Positions 17,458 through 25,149 of a stretch of DNA of 61,201 nucleotides are shown here, in pieces (within the stretch, counting starts at the first letter, position 1; every line of letters starts with the position of its first letter). The notes below the pieces were generated by a model. The model worked only from the letters and a program-made list of their open reading frames with translations. It was not told the DNA's origin and made no database searches. The stretch comes from Acinetobacter terrae (GTDB lineage: Bacteria > Pseudomonadota > Gammaproteobacteria > Pseudomonadales > Moraxellaceae), in the NCBI RefSeq assembly GCF_013004375.1, contig NZ_JABERI010000021.1, forward strand, positions 1 to 61,201, in the 5' to 3' direction. The position numbers and the translations under genes were made by a program.

Positions 17458-17685
17458 GGTTATATATGCCAAATATCAAAAAACGTGCATATGTTATGAC
17501 TTTTTCATATAAGTCGTTGTCTTGATTATTGATTTGCTTATTCTAAAAAAAGAAATAGAAAATAGCGTTGATTAGGCAGGACGATAAAGCCTCATTTCTG
17601 ATGAGAAAAAATAGCTTTGCAGCGCTATCATGATTAATCTGAAAGATCAGCTATGTTAAACTTTAAAAAATTTGAGGATAAACAC

Positions 17686-18882
17686 TTGCAAAATCGGAAG
17701 CTTAAAATCGGTATCGTTGTCGGGGAAGTGTCTGGAGATACGCTTGGCGCTAAACTCATCCGTAGTTTTCGTGAGCAAGGAATTGATGCCGAATTTGAAG
17801 GCATCGGTGGTCCGCAAATGATTGCAGAAGGCTTCAAAAGCTATTATCCGATGGATATTTTATCGGTGATGGGAATCGTTGAAGTCTTAAAAGATATTAA
17901 AAAGCTCTTCGCAGTCCGTGATGGATTGGTCGATACGTGGACTAAAGATCCGGTCGATGTATTTGTGGGGATTGATGCACCGGACTTTAATTTACGTTTA
18001 TCTAAAAGCTTAAAACAGCACAATTTACCGATTAAAACCGTGCAATATGTCAGTCCTTCGGTTTGGGCATGGCGTCAGGGACGGGTATATGGCATTAAAG
18101 CCAGTATTGATTTGGTGCTGTGTTTATTTCCGTTTGAAAAAGCCTTTTATAAGCAATTTGATGTTCACGCTGCTTTTGTCGGGCATCCATTGGCAAGTCA
18201 ACTGCCGCTCACAAACCCACTGATTGAGGCCAAGCAAGAACTTGGCTTGAATGTTGAATATAAACATATCGCACTTTTACCGGGCAGCCGTCGTGGTGAA
18301 ATTGAAAGACTCGGTCCGTTAGTGCTGGATGCAGCCAAAATCATTAGTCAAAAGCACCCCGAATATGTGTTTTTGATTCCTGCGATTAATGATACACGCA
18401 AGCAGCAGATTGAAGCATTGCTAAAACAATATCCTGCTGATTTTGTCGCTAAAATTTGTTTGATGGAAAATACAGATACAGAGTCAAAAATTGGTCGTCA
18501 GGTCATGAATGCCTCAAATATTGTGGCCTTGGCGTCAGGAACTGCAACTTTAGAGGCAATGTTATTGCATCGTCCGATGGTGACGTTTTATAAGTTGAAT
18601 TGGCTGACGTATGTGGTGATCAAATTCCTGATCAAAATTCCTTATTATTCTTTACCCAATATTATTGCCGGTAAAAAAATCATTCGAGAATTGATTCAAA
18701 GTGATGCAACGCCGGAAAATTTGGCTGCAGAAATTGAAAAATTGATGAATGTTGAAACTGCACAAATTCAGGCGATGCAGCACATCACCATGCATAAGAA
18801 ATTGCTTTCCGGAAATAGTGAAGATCCTGTTCAAGCGATTTTGAATACCTTAAATGCCGTGAATACATCAAATCCAGAATGA
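17686..18882 (+). CDS. lpxB: lipid-A-disaccharide synthase
   Basis: Glycosyltransferase that joins UDP-2,3-diacylglucosamine and lipid X to make the lipid A disaccharide at the inner membrane. Motifs visible are GIVVGEVSGDTLGA at the N-terminus, FEGIGGPQM, IGIDAPDFNLRLSK, YVSPSVWAWRQGR, LLPGSRRGEIERL and the nucleotide-sugar site ASGTATLEAML near residue 285. The TTG at 17686 has GAGGA 7 bases upstream and gives the usual QNRKLKIG beginning; an in-frame ATG at 17653 has no such site. At 398 residues the length is normal. It converges with the alkR-like gene, with only one base between the stop codons. Confidence 0.95.
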   Translation: MQNRKLKIGIVVGEVSGDTLGAKLIRSFREQGIDAEFEGIGGPQMIAEGFKSYYPMDILSVMGIVEVLKDIKKLFAVRDGLVDTWTKDPVDVFVGIDAPDFNLRLSKSLKQHNLPIKTVQYVSPSVWAWRQGRVYGIKASIDLVLCLFPFEKAFYKQFDVHAAFVGHPLASQLPLTNPLIEAKQELGLNVEYKHIALLPGSRRGEIERLGPLVLDAAKIISQKHPEYVFLIPAINDTRKQQIEALLKQYPADFVAKICLMENTDTESKIGRQVMNASNIVALASGTATLEAMLLHRPMVTFYKLNWLTYVVIKFLIKIPYYSLPNIIAGKKIIRELIQSDATPENLAAEIEKLMNVETAQIQAMQHITMHKKLLSGNSEDPVQAILNTLNAVNTSNPE

Positions 18883-18883
18883 T

Positions 18884-19807
18884 TTACTGAAATTGTTGCC
18901 GATACTGGCTAGGGGTTAAATCAAATAATCGTTTAAAAGTTTGGCTAAAGGCCGTTTCTGAAGAATAGCCAACGCGATGGGCAATTTGTTGAATCGATAA
19001 TTGTCCTTCGCGTAAATGCTGTGATGCCAAACGGAAACGATATTGCTGTAAATACGCCAACGGTGTTTCACCCACGATATTGCTAAATAAAGTGGCAAAC
19101 TTCGAGCGCGACATACAACATTGTTCCGCCAAGCTTTCCACCGTCCAAGCCTGTTCAGGCTTACCGTGAATAGCGGCTAAAGCATTCGCCAGTTCGGTAT
19201 GCGCCAAAGCTCTGAGCCAGTTATTGGAATCCTGCAATTGTGCAATATAGTCACGGACACATTCAATAAATAGAATACTGACCAAATGATCGAGAATTTT
19301 GTCGCGACCCGGTCGAATTTGATAGGCTTCAACCGCCAAAAAATGTAAGCCAATCTGTAGCCATTCAGGTGCGGTACTGCCGGTAATATGGTGAATATGA
19401 ATATAGTTGGGCAGGGCATTGAGTAACGGACGCGCCATAATTGTATCAATATGACAACGAATCGCTAAAATGAGAGCAGGTTCACCGCTAACACTTCCAA
19501 ACTCGATAGTTTCCTGTCTTTTTTGATCAAAAAGTGCTGTGATATTTAGAGCTTCAATTAAATTACTTTTATTATTGCTATGGCAAGAGTGGTTTTGCCC
19601 TGAAGGGATCAGCACCAGATCACCCGCTTCGACCTGAAGTTGGGTGTGTGGATTCAGTTGAATCGTCATGTTGCCCACCAGAACCACATAGCCAATCATG
19701 GCATCTTGTTCCTGATAAGAATATGCCCAGTCACCTTGCGGTTTTAAATAAATATATTCAGATTTATTAAGATGAATATCATCAAAAATTTTACTTAAAG
19801 CATCCAT
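18884..19807 (-). CDS. alkR: AraC/XylS-family regulator, AlkR-like
   Basis: A 307-residue AraC/XylS activator. An N-terminal cupin-like sensor (LQVEAGDLVLIPSGQNHSC near residue 60) precedes a C-terminal double helix-turn-helix: the CCMSRSKFATLFSNIVGETPL block near residue 232 and IAHRVGYSSETAFSQTFKRLF near 278, ending with the typical LTPSQYRQQF. In A. baylyi an AlkR of this family lies next to alkM and activates it in response to alkanes. The same divergent layout is seen here, so the role is inferred from family plus position. A direct repeat between the two genes is a candidate binding site. Confidence 0.85.
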   Translation of the reverse strand: MDALSKIFDDIHLNKSEYIYLKPQGDWAYSYQEQDAMIGYVVLVGNMTIQLNPHTQLQVEAGDLVLIPSGQNHSCHSNNKSNLIEALNITALFDQKRQETIEFGSVSGEPALILAIRCHIDTIMARPLLNALPNYIHIHHITGSTAPEWLQIGLHFLAVEAYQIRPGRDKILDHLVSILFIECVRDYIAQLQDSNNWLRALAHTELANALAAIHGKPEQAWTVESLAEQCCMSRSKFATLFSNIVGETPLAYLQQYRFRLASQHLREGQLSIQQIAHRVGYSSETAFSQTFKRLFDLTPSQYRQQFQ

Positions 19808-19902
19808 GTCTTATCGTTCTGTCATCATCTAATAAAAATTATAAAAAGCCTTGATTCACTCAAGCATGTGTTTTCAGGTCAAATATTGGCTATTGATGCC
19901 AA

Positions 19903-19931
19903 GGACGTTTGCATAGCTTTTTTGGACGTTT
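19903..19931 (+). promoter_or_regulatory. direct repeat, candidate AlkR operator
   Basis: GGACGTTT occurs at 19903-19910 and again at 19924-19931, exactly 21 bases (two helical turns) apart and in the same orientation. This is the usual geometry of AraC/XylS operators. A weak -35 (TTGATG, 19942) and -10 (TATAAC, 19963) follow, so an activator here could touch RNA polymerase at the alkM promoter. Confidence 0.6.
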
Positions 19932-19999
19932 AAAACTGTTCTTGATGGCCCATTTCTAGAAATATAACGGTAGAACAAAAAATAGGGAAGATCGCCAGC

Positions 20000-21220
20000 A
20001 TGAATGCACCAGTAAATTTAAATCAAACGACAATTCAAACCCTGCCCACTGCTTCAGGTTTAGCACTCGATAAAAAACGCTATTGGTGGTTATTAAGCCC
20101 GGGTTTACCTGTGATTGGTATGGGTATTTTGGCAGGCTATCAGTTTGGTCCTAAAGCCACAAAAAAAATATTTGCTTTAGGTGGTCCTCTATTACTGCAT
20201 GTGATTATTCCCAGTGTTGATGCCATTGTAGGCAAAGACAATAACAACCCAAGTGATGACCAAATTACCTCATTAGTGAACGATCCTTATTACGACCGTA
20301 TTGTGAAACTGTTTATTCCTTTGCAGATGGCAGCCAATCTATTTGCCGGCTATGTAGTGAGCCGTAAAGAAACCTCTTTTGTTGATCAAATTCTGTTGGG
20401 TGTTTCCATGGGGGCAATTAATGGTGTAGGGGTAAATACTGCTCATGAGTTGTCACACCGTCCGAATAAAAAAGATCACTATCTTTCTCATGCCACGTTA
20501 ATGCCTTTGTTTTACAACCACTTTCGGGTTGAGCATCCTTATGGACATCATAAACGTGCTGCAACGCCTGAAGATCCGGCATCTTCTAAAATGGGGGAAA
20601 CTTTCTATGAGTTTTGGCCAAGAACGGTATTTGGTGGTCTTAAGTCTGCCGTAGAAATTGAAAAGAACCGTTTAAAACGTAAAGGTTTATCATTCTTTAG
20701 TAAGGAAAATGAGCTGTTTCAAGGCTGGGCGATGAGTGCAGGTTTTCATGCCACCATGTTGAAGCTGTTTGGCAAAGATGTAATTCCGTATTTGGTCACA
20801 CAGGCTTTTTATGGAGTGAGTTTATTTGAAATAATTAACTACATTGAACATTACGGTTTAATGCGTGATAAAAAACCAGATGGTTCTTATGCGCGTACCA
20901 TGCCAGAGCATAGCTGGAATAATAATAACATTACCACCAATCTGTTTTTGTACCAGTTACAGCGTCATTCAGATCATCATGCCTATCCGACACGTCCATT
21001 CCAGGCGTTACGTAATTTTGATGAAGCGCCTGAATTGCCAAGTGGTTATGCCACCATGTTATTGCCGGCTTTGATTCCATCGCTATGGTTTAAAATGATG
21101 GATAAACGCGTATTTGACCATTATGAGGGCGATTTAAATAAAGCCAATATTCATCCAAAACGCCGTGCGAAAATTTTCAAGAAATTTGGCGTGATTGATC
21201 GCTTATTGAATAAAGAATAG
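20000..21220 (+). CDS. alkM: alkane 1-monooxygenase (AlkB/AlkM family)
   Basis: Integral-membrane non-haem di-iron hydroxylase that oxidises n-alkanes to 1-alkanols with electrons from rubredoxin. The iron-binding boxes are all present: HELSH near residue 149, EHPYGHHKRAATPEDPAS near 180, and LQRHSDHHAYPTRPF near 324, together with the NYIEHYG motif near 282. Hydrophobic segments lie near residues 30-70 and 110-145. The length of 406 residues matches A. baylyi AlkM. Rubredoxin and its reductase are not in this window, as is usual in Acinetobacter where they are unlinked. A strong terminator follows. Confidence 0.95.
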   Translation: MNAPVNLNQTTIQTLPTASGLALDKKRYWWLLSPGLPVIGMGILAGYQFGPKATKKIFALGGPLLLHVIIPSVDAIVGKDNNNPSDDQITSLVNDPYYDRIVKLFIPLQMAANLFAGYVVSRKETSFVDQILLGVSMGAINGVGVNTAHELSHRPNKKDHYLSHATLMPLFYNHFRVEHPYGHHKRAATPEDPASSKMGETFYEFWPRTVFGGLKSAVEIEKNRLKRKGLSFFSKENELFQGWAMSAGFHATMLKLFGKDVIPYLVTQAFYGVSLFEIINYIEHYGLMRDKKPDGSYARTMPEHSWNNNNITTNLFLYQLQRHSDHHAYPTRPFQALRNFDEAPELPSGYATMLLPALIPSLWFKMMDKRVFDHYEGDLNKANIHPKRRAKIFKKFGVIDRLLNKE

Positions 21221-21276
21221 TGGATATAAGTTGAAAATTTAATATTTTTGACCAAGTCTCTAATTGATAAATCATT

Positions 21277-21309
21277 AAAAAAGCCCATTCGAGGGTGAAT
21301 GGGCTTTTT
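21277..21309. terminator. terminator after alkM
   Basis: AAAAAGCCCATTC pairs with GAATGGGCTTTTT around a six-base loop, with T-runs on both strands. Confidence 0.9.
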
Positions 21310-21412
21310 GTAATTTGCTATAATATTGATTTTATATGACAATTTAATTACATTCCGTATAGCGTATATTATGTTGATTTTGGGAAAACCAACATAAGTG
21401 TCCTTCTTTTAT

Positions 21413-21763
21413 TTACAGTAGATCAATGCCGAAATGTCGCAATATAGCAGCCCATAAAATGAAGATAAGAACAGTCATTACACAGCAAATGGCTATAGAT
21501 GGCCAAAATCCATAACGCTGATAAAGTATGGGGAAGGCTAAGAACATAGGCAAGGTCGGCACCACATACCAAAAGGTATACCAAGCATGATTTGAAATTT
21601 TTTGTGGATCTTGATCCTCAATTTTCATCCATATCAGCACAAGTACCGTCACGATAGGTAAGGCTGCAATTAGTCCTCCTAAGCGGTCACTACGTTTAGC
21701 CACTTCTGAAATAAGTACAATCATACCTGCCGTGATAGCGTACTTAGTGATAAGCCAAGCCAT
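21413..21763 (-). CDS. DUF3147 family inner-membrane protein
   Basis: A 116-residue membrane protein with about four hydrophobic helices, matching the DUF3147 family of unknown function. The family's conserved opening KYAITAGMIVLISEVAKRSD and RLGGLIAALPIVTVLVLIW near residue 28 are visible, and WYTFWYVVPTLPMFL near 62 forms the next helix pair. AGGA lies 8 bases before the ATG. Nothing in the surroundings suggests its job. Confidence 0.78.
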   Translation of the reverse strand: MAWLITKYAITAGMIVLISEVAKRSDRLGGLIAALPIVTVLVLIWMKIEDQDPQKISNHAWYTFWYVVPTLPMFLAFPILYQRYGFWPSIAICCVMTVLIFILWAAILRHFGIDLL

Positions 21764-22184
21764 GGAAATGTCCTATAGCCAAAATGCTATTTTATAGTTT
21801 GTTTAGCAGTATAGTTGTTACAAGAAGTCAAAAAAGTATGGATCTGATGTCCATTCCATCCAGCAGAGTTTTCCTACTGCAATACTTGTATATTAATATA
21901 AATATCAATGACTTAAAAATTTAAGTCTGAGCAATAAATAGGCGACAACCCAGTTTTTAAATAACCTGGTTGTTTATTAATCAATTATGGCAGTTTTAGC
22001 TCGTAAAGATTCAGGGCTATTTCCTCTCGTCTCGAATCCAGACAAGAACATCTAAAGACAAATTAGTATTGCAGCTAAGCTCATTGTATTGCCTGTACTA
22101 TCGTAGTTGAAATTATTAATGTTTAATATGCTCTAAATTAGTGCAATAATATGATGCAATTTAGACTAAGCCTTGAGGATCAAT
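21764..22184. other. spacer with hairpin and possible short gene remnant
   Basis: A bidirectional hairpin (ACAACCCAG with CTGGTTGT, about 21953-21974) is preceded on the minus strand by a 24-codon frame (21977-22051) ending SPESLRAKTAIID, immediately after an in-frame stop. This resembles the tail of a lost gene plus its terminator. Nothing else is recognisable. Confidence 0.35.
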
Positions 22185-22295
22185 ATGAATTTTTTAAAAA
22201 AGAAAAATAAAGCTAGCTTTGTATTCTTCATCATCACACTTTATTCATTTATCGGATTCGGTTTAGGTTACGTCATTTGGGAATATTTTTTATAG
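22185..22295 (+). CDS. small single-helix membrane protein
   Basis: A 36-residue peptide: a Lys-rich start (MNFLKKKNKA) followed by one hydrophobic helix with a GFGLGYV stretch and the ending IWEYFL. GAGGAT lies 4 bases before the ATG, which is close but usable. The positive-inside N-terminus suggests insertion with the start in the cytoplasm. I do not recognise the family. Small membrane proteins of this form can be regulators, transporter subunits or type I toxins, and the sequence does not choose between them. Confidence 0.5.
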   Translation: MNFLKKKNKASFVFFIITLYSFIGFGLGYVIWEYFL

Positions 22296-22586
22296 GGGCT
22301 CTGCCTTGAAGGAGAGCTTCCCACAAGAAATATAGAAGTTTCAATGTTGAGTGAAAACTGAAGCTTTAGTTTTTATTTTATTTTTGAGTTTTAATTACAT
22401 TTAATCTATAAATACAAGCATTTAACATACATGCTTTTATGTAATAAAGTGGTTATTAATTACTTAGATTATCAGACAAAGTGTCCCATAGATGAGTTGA
22501 TAAGCTAAAAATAGCCTAAGCATGCTAAACATTGACTTTGAAAAAAGCATATAATCTACTTATCCCGTTTTTTATATCATCGACAA
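22296..22586. other. AT-rich spacer upstream of ybaK
   Basis: No gene is seen. It contains one copy of the 12-mer AAATAGCCTAAG (22509-22520), which recurs at 50679 and three times at 53847-53982. Confidence 0.4.
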
Positions 22587-23054
22587 ATGACACCTGCTTG
22601 CAAAGTTTTAAAATCAAATAAAATTGAATTTTCTATCCATGAATATGAGCATGATGTAAATGCAAAAAGTTTTGGATTAGAAGCGGCTGAAAAGTTAAAT
22701 TTAGAAGTCAAAGAGGTCTTTAAAACCTTATTGGTAACCGATGATAAAAATTACTATGTTGCTGTTTTACCTGTTGCACATCAATTAAGTTTAAAGAAAA
22801 TAGCTGCAGCAGTAGGCGCTAAAAAATTACATATGGCATATCCTAAAGATGCCGAACGCTTAACTGGATACTTGGTGGGTGGGATCAGTCCAGTCGGGCA
22901 GAAAAAACTTTTAAAAACAGTTATTTGTGGTAGTGCTAAACAGCTTGAATCTATGTATGTGAGTGGTGGAAGAAGAGGGTTGGATATAGGGGTGAAGCCT
23001 GATGATCTAGCTCGGGTTTTAGGTGCTAAATTTGCCGATATTATTGATGAATAA
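22587..23054 (+). CDS. ybaK: Cys-tRNA(Pro)/Cys-tRNA(Cys) deacylase YbaK
   Basis: Trans-editing enzyme that hydrolyses cysteine mischarged on tRNA(Pro). YbaK-family features visible are the VFKTLLV segment near residue 45 with the essential Lys, [13 protein letters not shown] near 62, the [10 protein letters not shown] loop near 99, and [17 protein letters not shown] near 126. The length of 155 residues is typical. No strong ribosome site is visible. It lies at the left edge of a degraded prophage region, so the scar sits immediately downstream of it. Confidence 0.9.
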   Translation: MTPACKVLKSNKIEFSIHEYEHDVNAKSFGLEAAEKLNLEVKEVFKTLLVTDDKNYYVAVLPVAHQLSLKKIAAAVGAKKLHMAYPKDAERLTGYLVGGISPVGQKKLLKTVICGSAKQLESMYVSGGRRGLDIGVKPDDLARVLGAKFADIIDE

Positions 23055-23124
23055 TCATGTGATTTAACACTATTAATTTGAGTATGGTTTTAGGTGTTAC
23101 TCACATTATTACTCACTTTTCCTA

Positions 23125-23475
23125 TTCCCTTAAAATAACAAAAGCCGCATTAAGGGTCACGTTTTGATGTAGAGGGATGGTTACTGCAATTTGGGGCATG
23201 GTTATATACCAACACAAGTTCAAGCGGTCGTACTGTGAATCCTATTGCCGTAGCTATGGGCATTAGTTAAGGCATTCTTTGAAACAAGAGAATTTATTCG
23301 CTCACAAGACCAAAACTATAACAATATTCACAACAAATTATCACTTCAACTTGATCTGGCTAAATCAGATGCAAGCCTGGCGGGTAGTGTTTTAGGAAGT
23401 TATCGCAAGAAAAGAGATTTATTAATGACTGCAATTACTGAAGTTGAGAGACTTATGCAGCCATGCTTATTTGAA
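23125..23475 (+). pseudogene. degraded prophage genes (two out-of-frame fragments)
   Basis: Two reading-frame fragments without starts. The first encodes VEGWLLQFGAWLYTN followed by SGRTVNPIAVAMG and a stop; it resembles the start of the antiterminator-Q-like proteins of Acinetobacter prophages. About 10 bases on, in another frame, a helical fragment reads through DLAKSDASLAGSVLGSYRKK and MTAITEVERLMQPCLFE to a stop near 23478. Both lack a start codon with a ribosome site, so they are probably remnants. Identification is by resemblance only. Confidence 0.5.
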
Positions 23476-23476
23476 T

Positions 23477-23512
23477 AAAAACCACACTCTCGCCATCTCC
23501 GGGTGGTTTTTT
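23477..23512 (+). terminator. terminator after prophage fragments
   Basis: AAAACCAC pairs with GTGGTTTT, then a T-run and AATGC. It shares its ending with two later terminators in this scar. Confidence 0.65.
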
Positions 23513-23577
23513 AATGCTTGATAAATAACCTGCTTCAGCTATAAATGAATCTTATACATTTAAAATGTAGGGATATT

Positions 23578-23703
23578 TTGAACAAGATTATAGCTTTAGT
23601 GCTTTTAACTTTGGTTGCAACTATAGCTTATTCGCATAGTGGTCACACAGCTAGTGATGGATGTCACAATGAAAGAAGTACAGGAACACGACACTGCCAT
23701 TAA
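23578..23703 (+). CDS. small exported YHYH-domain-like protein
   Basis: A 41-residue protein starting at TTG behind GTAGGGA. A hydrophobic signal peptide (ALVLLTLVATIAYS) is followed by HSGHTASDGCHNERSTGTRHCH, the compact His/Cys pattern of YHYH-type domains often found in phage and accessory genes. Its function is unknown; metal binding is possible from the His/Cys content. A strong terminator follows directly. Although short, the start, signal peptide, motif and terminator are mutually consistent. Confidence 0.6.
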   Translation: MNKIIALVLLTLVATIAYSHSGHTASDGCHNERSTGTRHCH

Positions 23704-23707
23704 TAAT

Positions 23708-23731
23708 AAAAGCACCCTAGGGTGCTTTTTT
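23708..23731 (+). terminator. terminator after the YHYH-like gene
   Basis: AAAGCACCC and GGGTGCTTT pair across a two-base loop, followed by more T and AATGCC. Confidence 0.8.
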
Positions 23732-23773
23732 AATGCCGCTTATATGTAGAACTTGTGGTTGTTTGCTCTTTTA

Positions 23774-23992
23774 TTATTCAGGCGTGGTTTTTTCTTGTGG
23801 TTGGGGGGTGCTGGTTGGGGCAGCTTCTTGGATTGTTGCCTTGGGTTTGCGGTTAGGCATATAGTCTGGGTCGCTGGTCATGGCTAAGTATAGGAAAGTA
23901 AAAAAGATAGTGGTTATAGCACCAACTATGGCAACGAATTTCCAACCTAAAACGGTTGATTCTGAGTCATCTGATGAGGAGTTGTTTTTCAT
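23774..23992 (-). CDS. small single-pass membrane protein
   Basis: A 72-residue protein with one membrane helix (VAIVGAITTIFFTFLYLAM, residues about 20-38), then SDPDYMPNRKPKA and a Pro/Thr/Gln-rich tail. The junction LAMTSDPDYMPN strongly resembles LAVTNEPEYMPS in the small protein at 51293-51457, so the two look like members of one family. The N-terminus is Ser/Asp-rich with no signal cleavage site. Function unknown. Confidence 0.65.
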   Translation of the reverse strand: MKNNSSSDDSESTVLGWKFVAIVGAITTIFFTFLYLAMTSDPDYMPNRKPKATIQEAAPTSTPQPQEKTTPE

Positions 23993-24115
23993 GAAAAAGC
24001 CTAAATAGCAAAAAATAAAAGTGTCACCTTTGTATTATAAAACTGATTTATGAGAAAAACCATGTTATATGCATTTATGGAATATCAACCACTTTTAGTT
24101 TTTTAACGCCAAAAG

Positions 24116-24139
24116 AAAAGCACCTCATGGTGCTTTTTT
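24116..24139 (+). terminator. third hairpin terminator of the scar
   Basis: AAAGCACC pairs with GGTGCTTT, then T-run and AATGC, nearly the same as the terminator at 23708-23731. It lies about 30 bases upstream of the tail-chaperone-like fragment. Confidence 0.7.
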
Positions 24140-24169
24140 AATGCTTAAATTTTTCCCCGAGATTCCATC

Positions 24170-24445
24170 ATGAATGATTTTTTATTAGCAACAAATCGAA
24201 GTATTAAAGTTCCTATTTTGGATATTGATATTGAAGTCCATCAGATCCAAATGAAGGACTTTGATACTTGGGCGATGCATGCAGAAGTACTTAAAAACTT
24301 TATTAAAGATAAAGATCATTTAGATGAGATTTTGACAGAGTTGTTTAAAGCCCATGGTGGGCTTATTGCGAAAGAAATTTCGAAAGTTTTAATTGAGTAT
24401 GAAAAGCCCTCAATTGAGGGCTTTGACAGAGGCATTAGCTTATAG
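24170..24445 (+). CDS. phage tail-assembly-chaperone-like protein, probably truncated
   Basis: A 91-residue protein beginning MNDFLLATNRSIKVPILDID and continuing VHQIQMKDFDTWAMHAE, which resembles the start of tail-tube assembly chaperones in Acinetobacter prophages. Those are longer; here the sequence stops after GLIAKEISKVLIEYEKPSIEG, so the C-terminal half is probably missing or replaced. No other tail gene is nearby, so it is unlikely to act in virion assembly. Its 3' end overlaps the convergent hypothetical gene by 6 bases. Confidence 0.5.
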   Translation: MNDFLLATNRSIKVPILDIDIEVHQIQMKDFDTWAMHAEVLKNFIKDKDHLDEILTELFKAHGGLIAKEISKVLIEYEKPSIEGFDRGISL

Positions 24446-24796
24446 TTCTTCAAGAGCTACTCTTAGGTGTTTATCTTGGCTTCTAATATATGATTGATAT
24501 ATTGTAGCATCTAGTCGATCTTCTTCAGACTGGCTGTTACCTAATAAGCTATACAACCTGTCTATTGCTAAAAAAAGAGTTTTAAATTCAATATCAAAGT
24601 AGTAATCATCATAAAAATCTTCATTCTTAATTTGTTGATTCAACTTTTCATAATTTCTTTTGAACGTATTTAGCATGTCTTTAGCAAAATTTATATCTGT
24701 TGAATCACAGCTAAAAATTGCATTTTGTGTTTTTTCTAGTGGATAGAATGATTCTGCTCCAATTGTATCTTTTACAATCTTTGTTAAATCTATCAT
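24440..24796 (-). CDS. hypothetical protein
   Basis: A 118-residue acidic, mainly helical protein that I do not recognise. It has no signal peptide or membrane helix. Segments such as NTFKRNYEKLNQQIKNEDF and YQSYIRSQDKHLRVALEEL look like amphipathic helices. AGAG lies 8 bases before the ATG. It lies within the prophage-scar region, converging on the truncated tail-chaperone-like frame, and may be accessory cargo. No function inferred. Confidence 0.5.
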   Translation of the reverse strand: MIDLTKIVKDTIGAESFYPLEKTQNAIFSCDSTDINFAKDMLNTFKRNYEKLNQQIKNEDFYDDYYFDIEFKTLFLAIDRLYSLLGNSQSEEDRLDATIYQSYIRSQDKHLRVALEEL

Positions 24797-25149
24797 CGGT
24801 TATTCTCTGTATTTTTTAGTATATCTATATTGATTATTTATTTTAAAGTGGTCAAGAGATGATCAATTAATTAAAACCTTAAAGTTTTTTCGATATTTTA
24901 TATATCCCTGTACAGACTAAAAGAGCCACCAAAAAAACCATTTCTCTATGTTTTTGCTGTGTTACTGTAAACAGCAAGAAAGAAGAATACACAATAATTA
25001 AGCTATCAAATTTCAGTTGCTGACAAGCACTTAGTTGAAAATTATCAACCCGTTAAAAAACAAAAAATATGAGTTGAATATAGAATGGACAAAATTCATT
25101 AAACTGCTATTGTTGCGTGTATAAAAATAAAATTTGGTTAAATTGAATA
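24797..25149. other. AT-rich spacer between prophage scar and MFS gene
   Basis: About 350 bases with no recognisable gene, hairpin terminator or repeat. It probably holds the promoter of the MFS transporter and the right edge of the prophage scar. Confidence 0.4.

Noticed and set aside
22010..22050. Stretch with TCGAATCC that looked like a tRNA T-arm
   Set aside because: No acceptor stem, anticodon arm or CCA could be folded around it.
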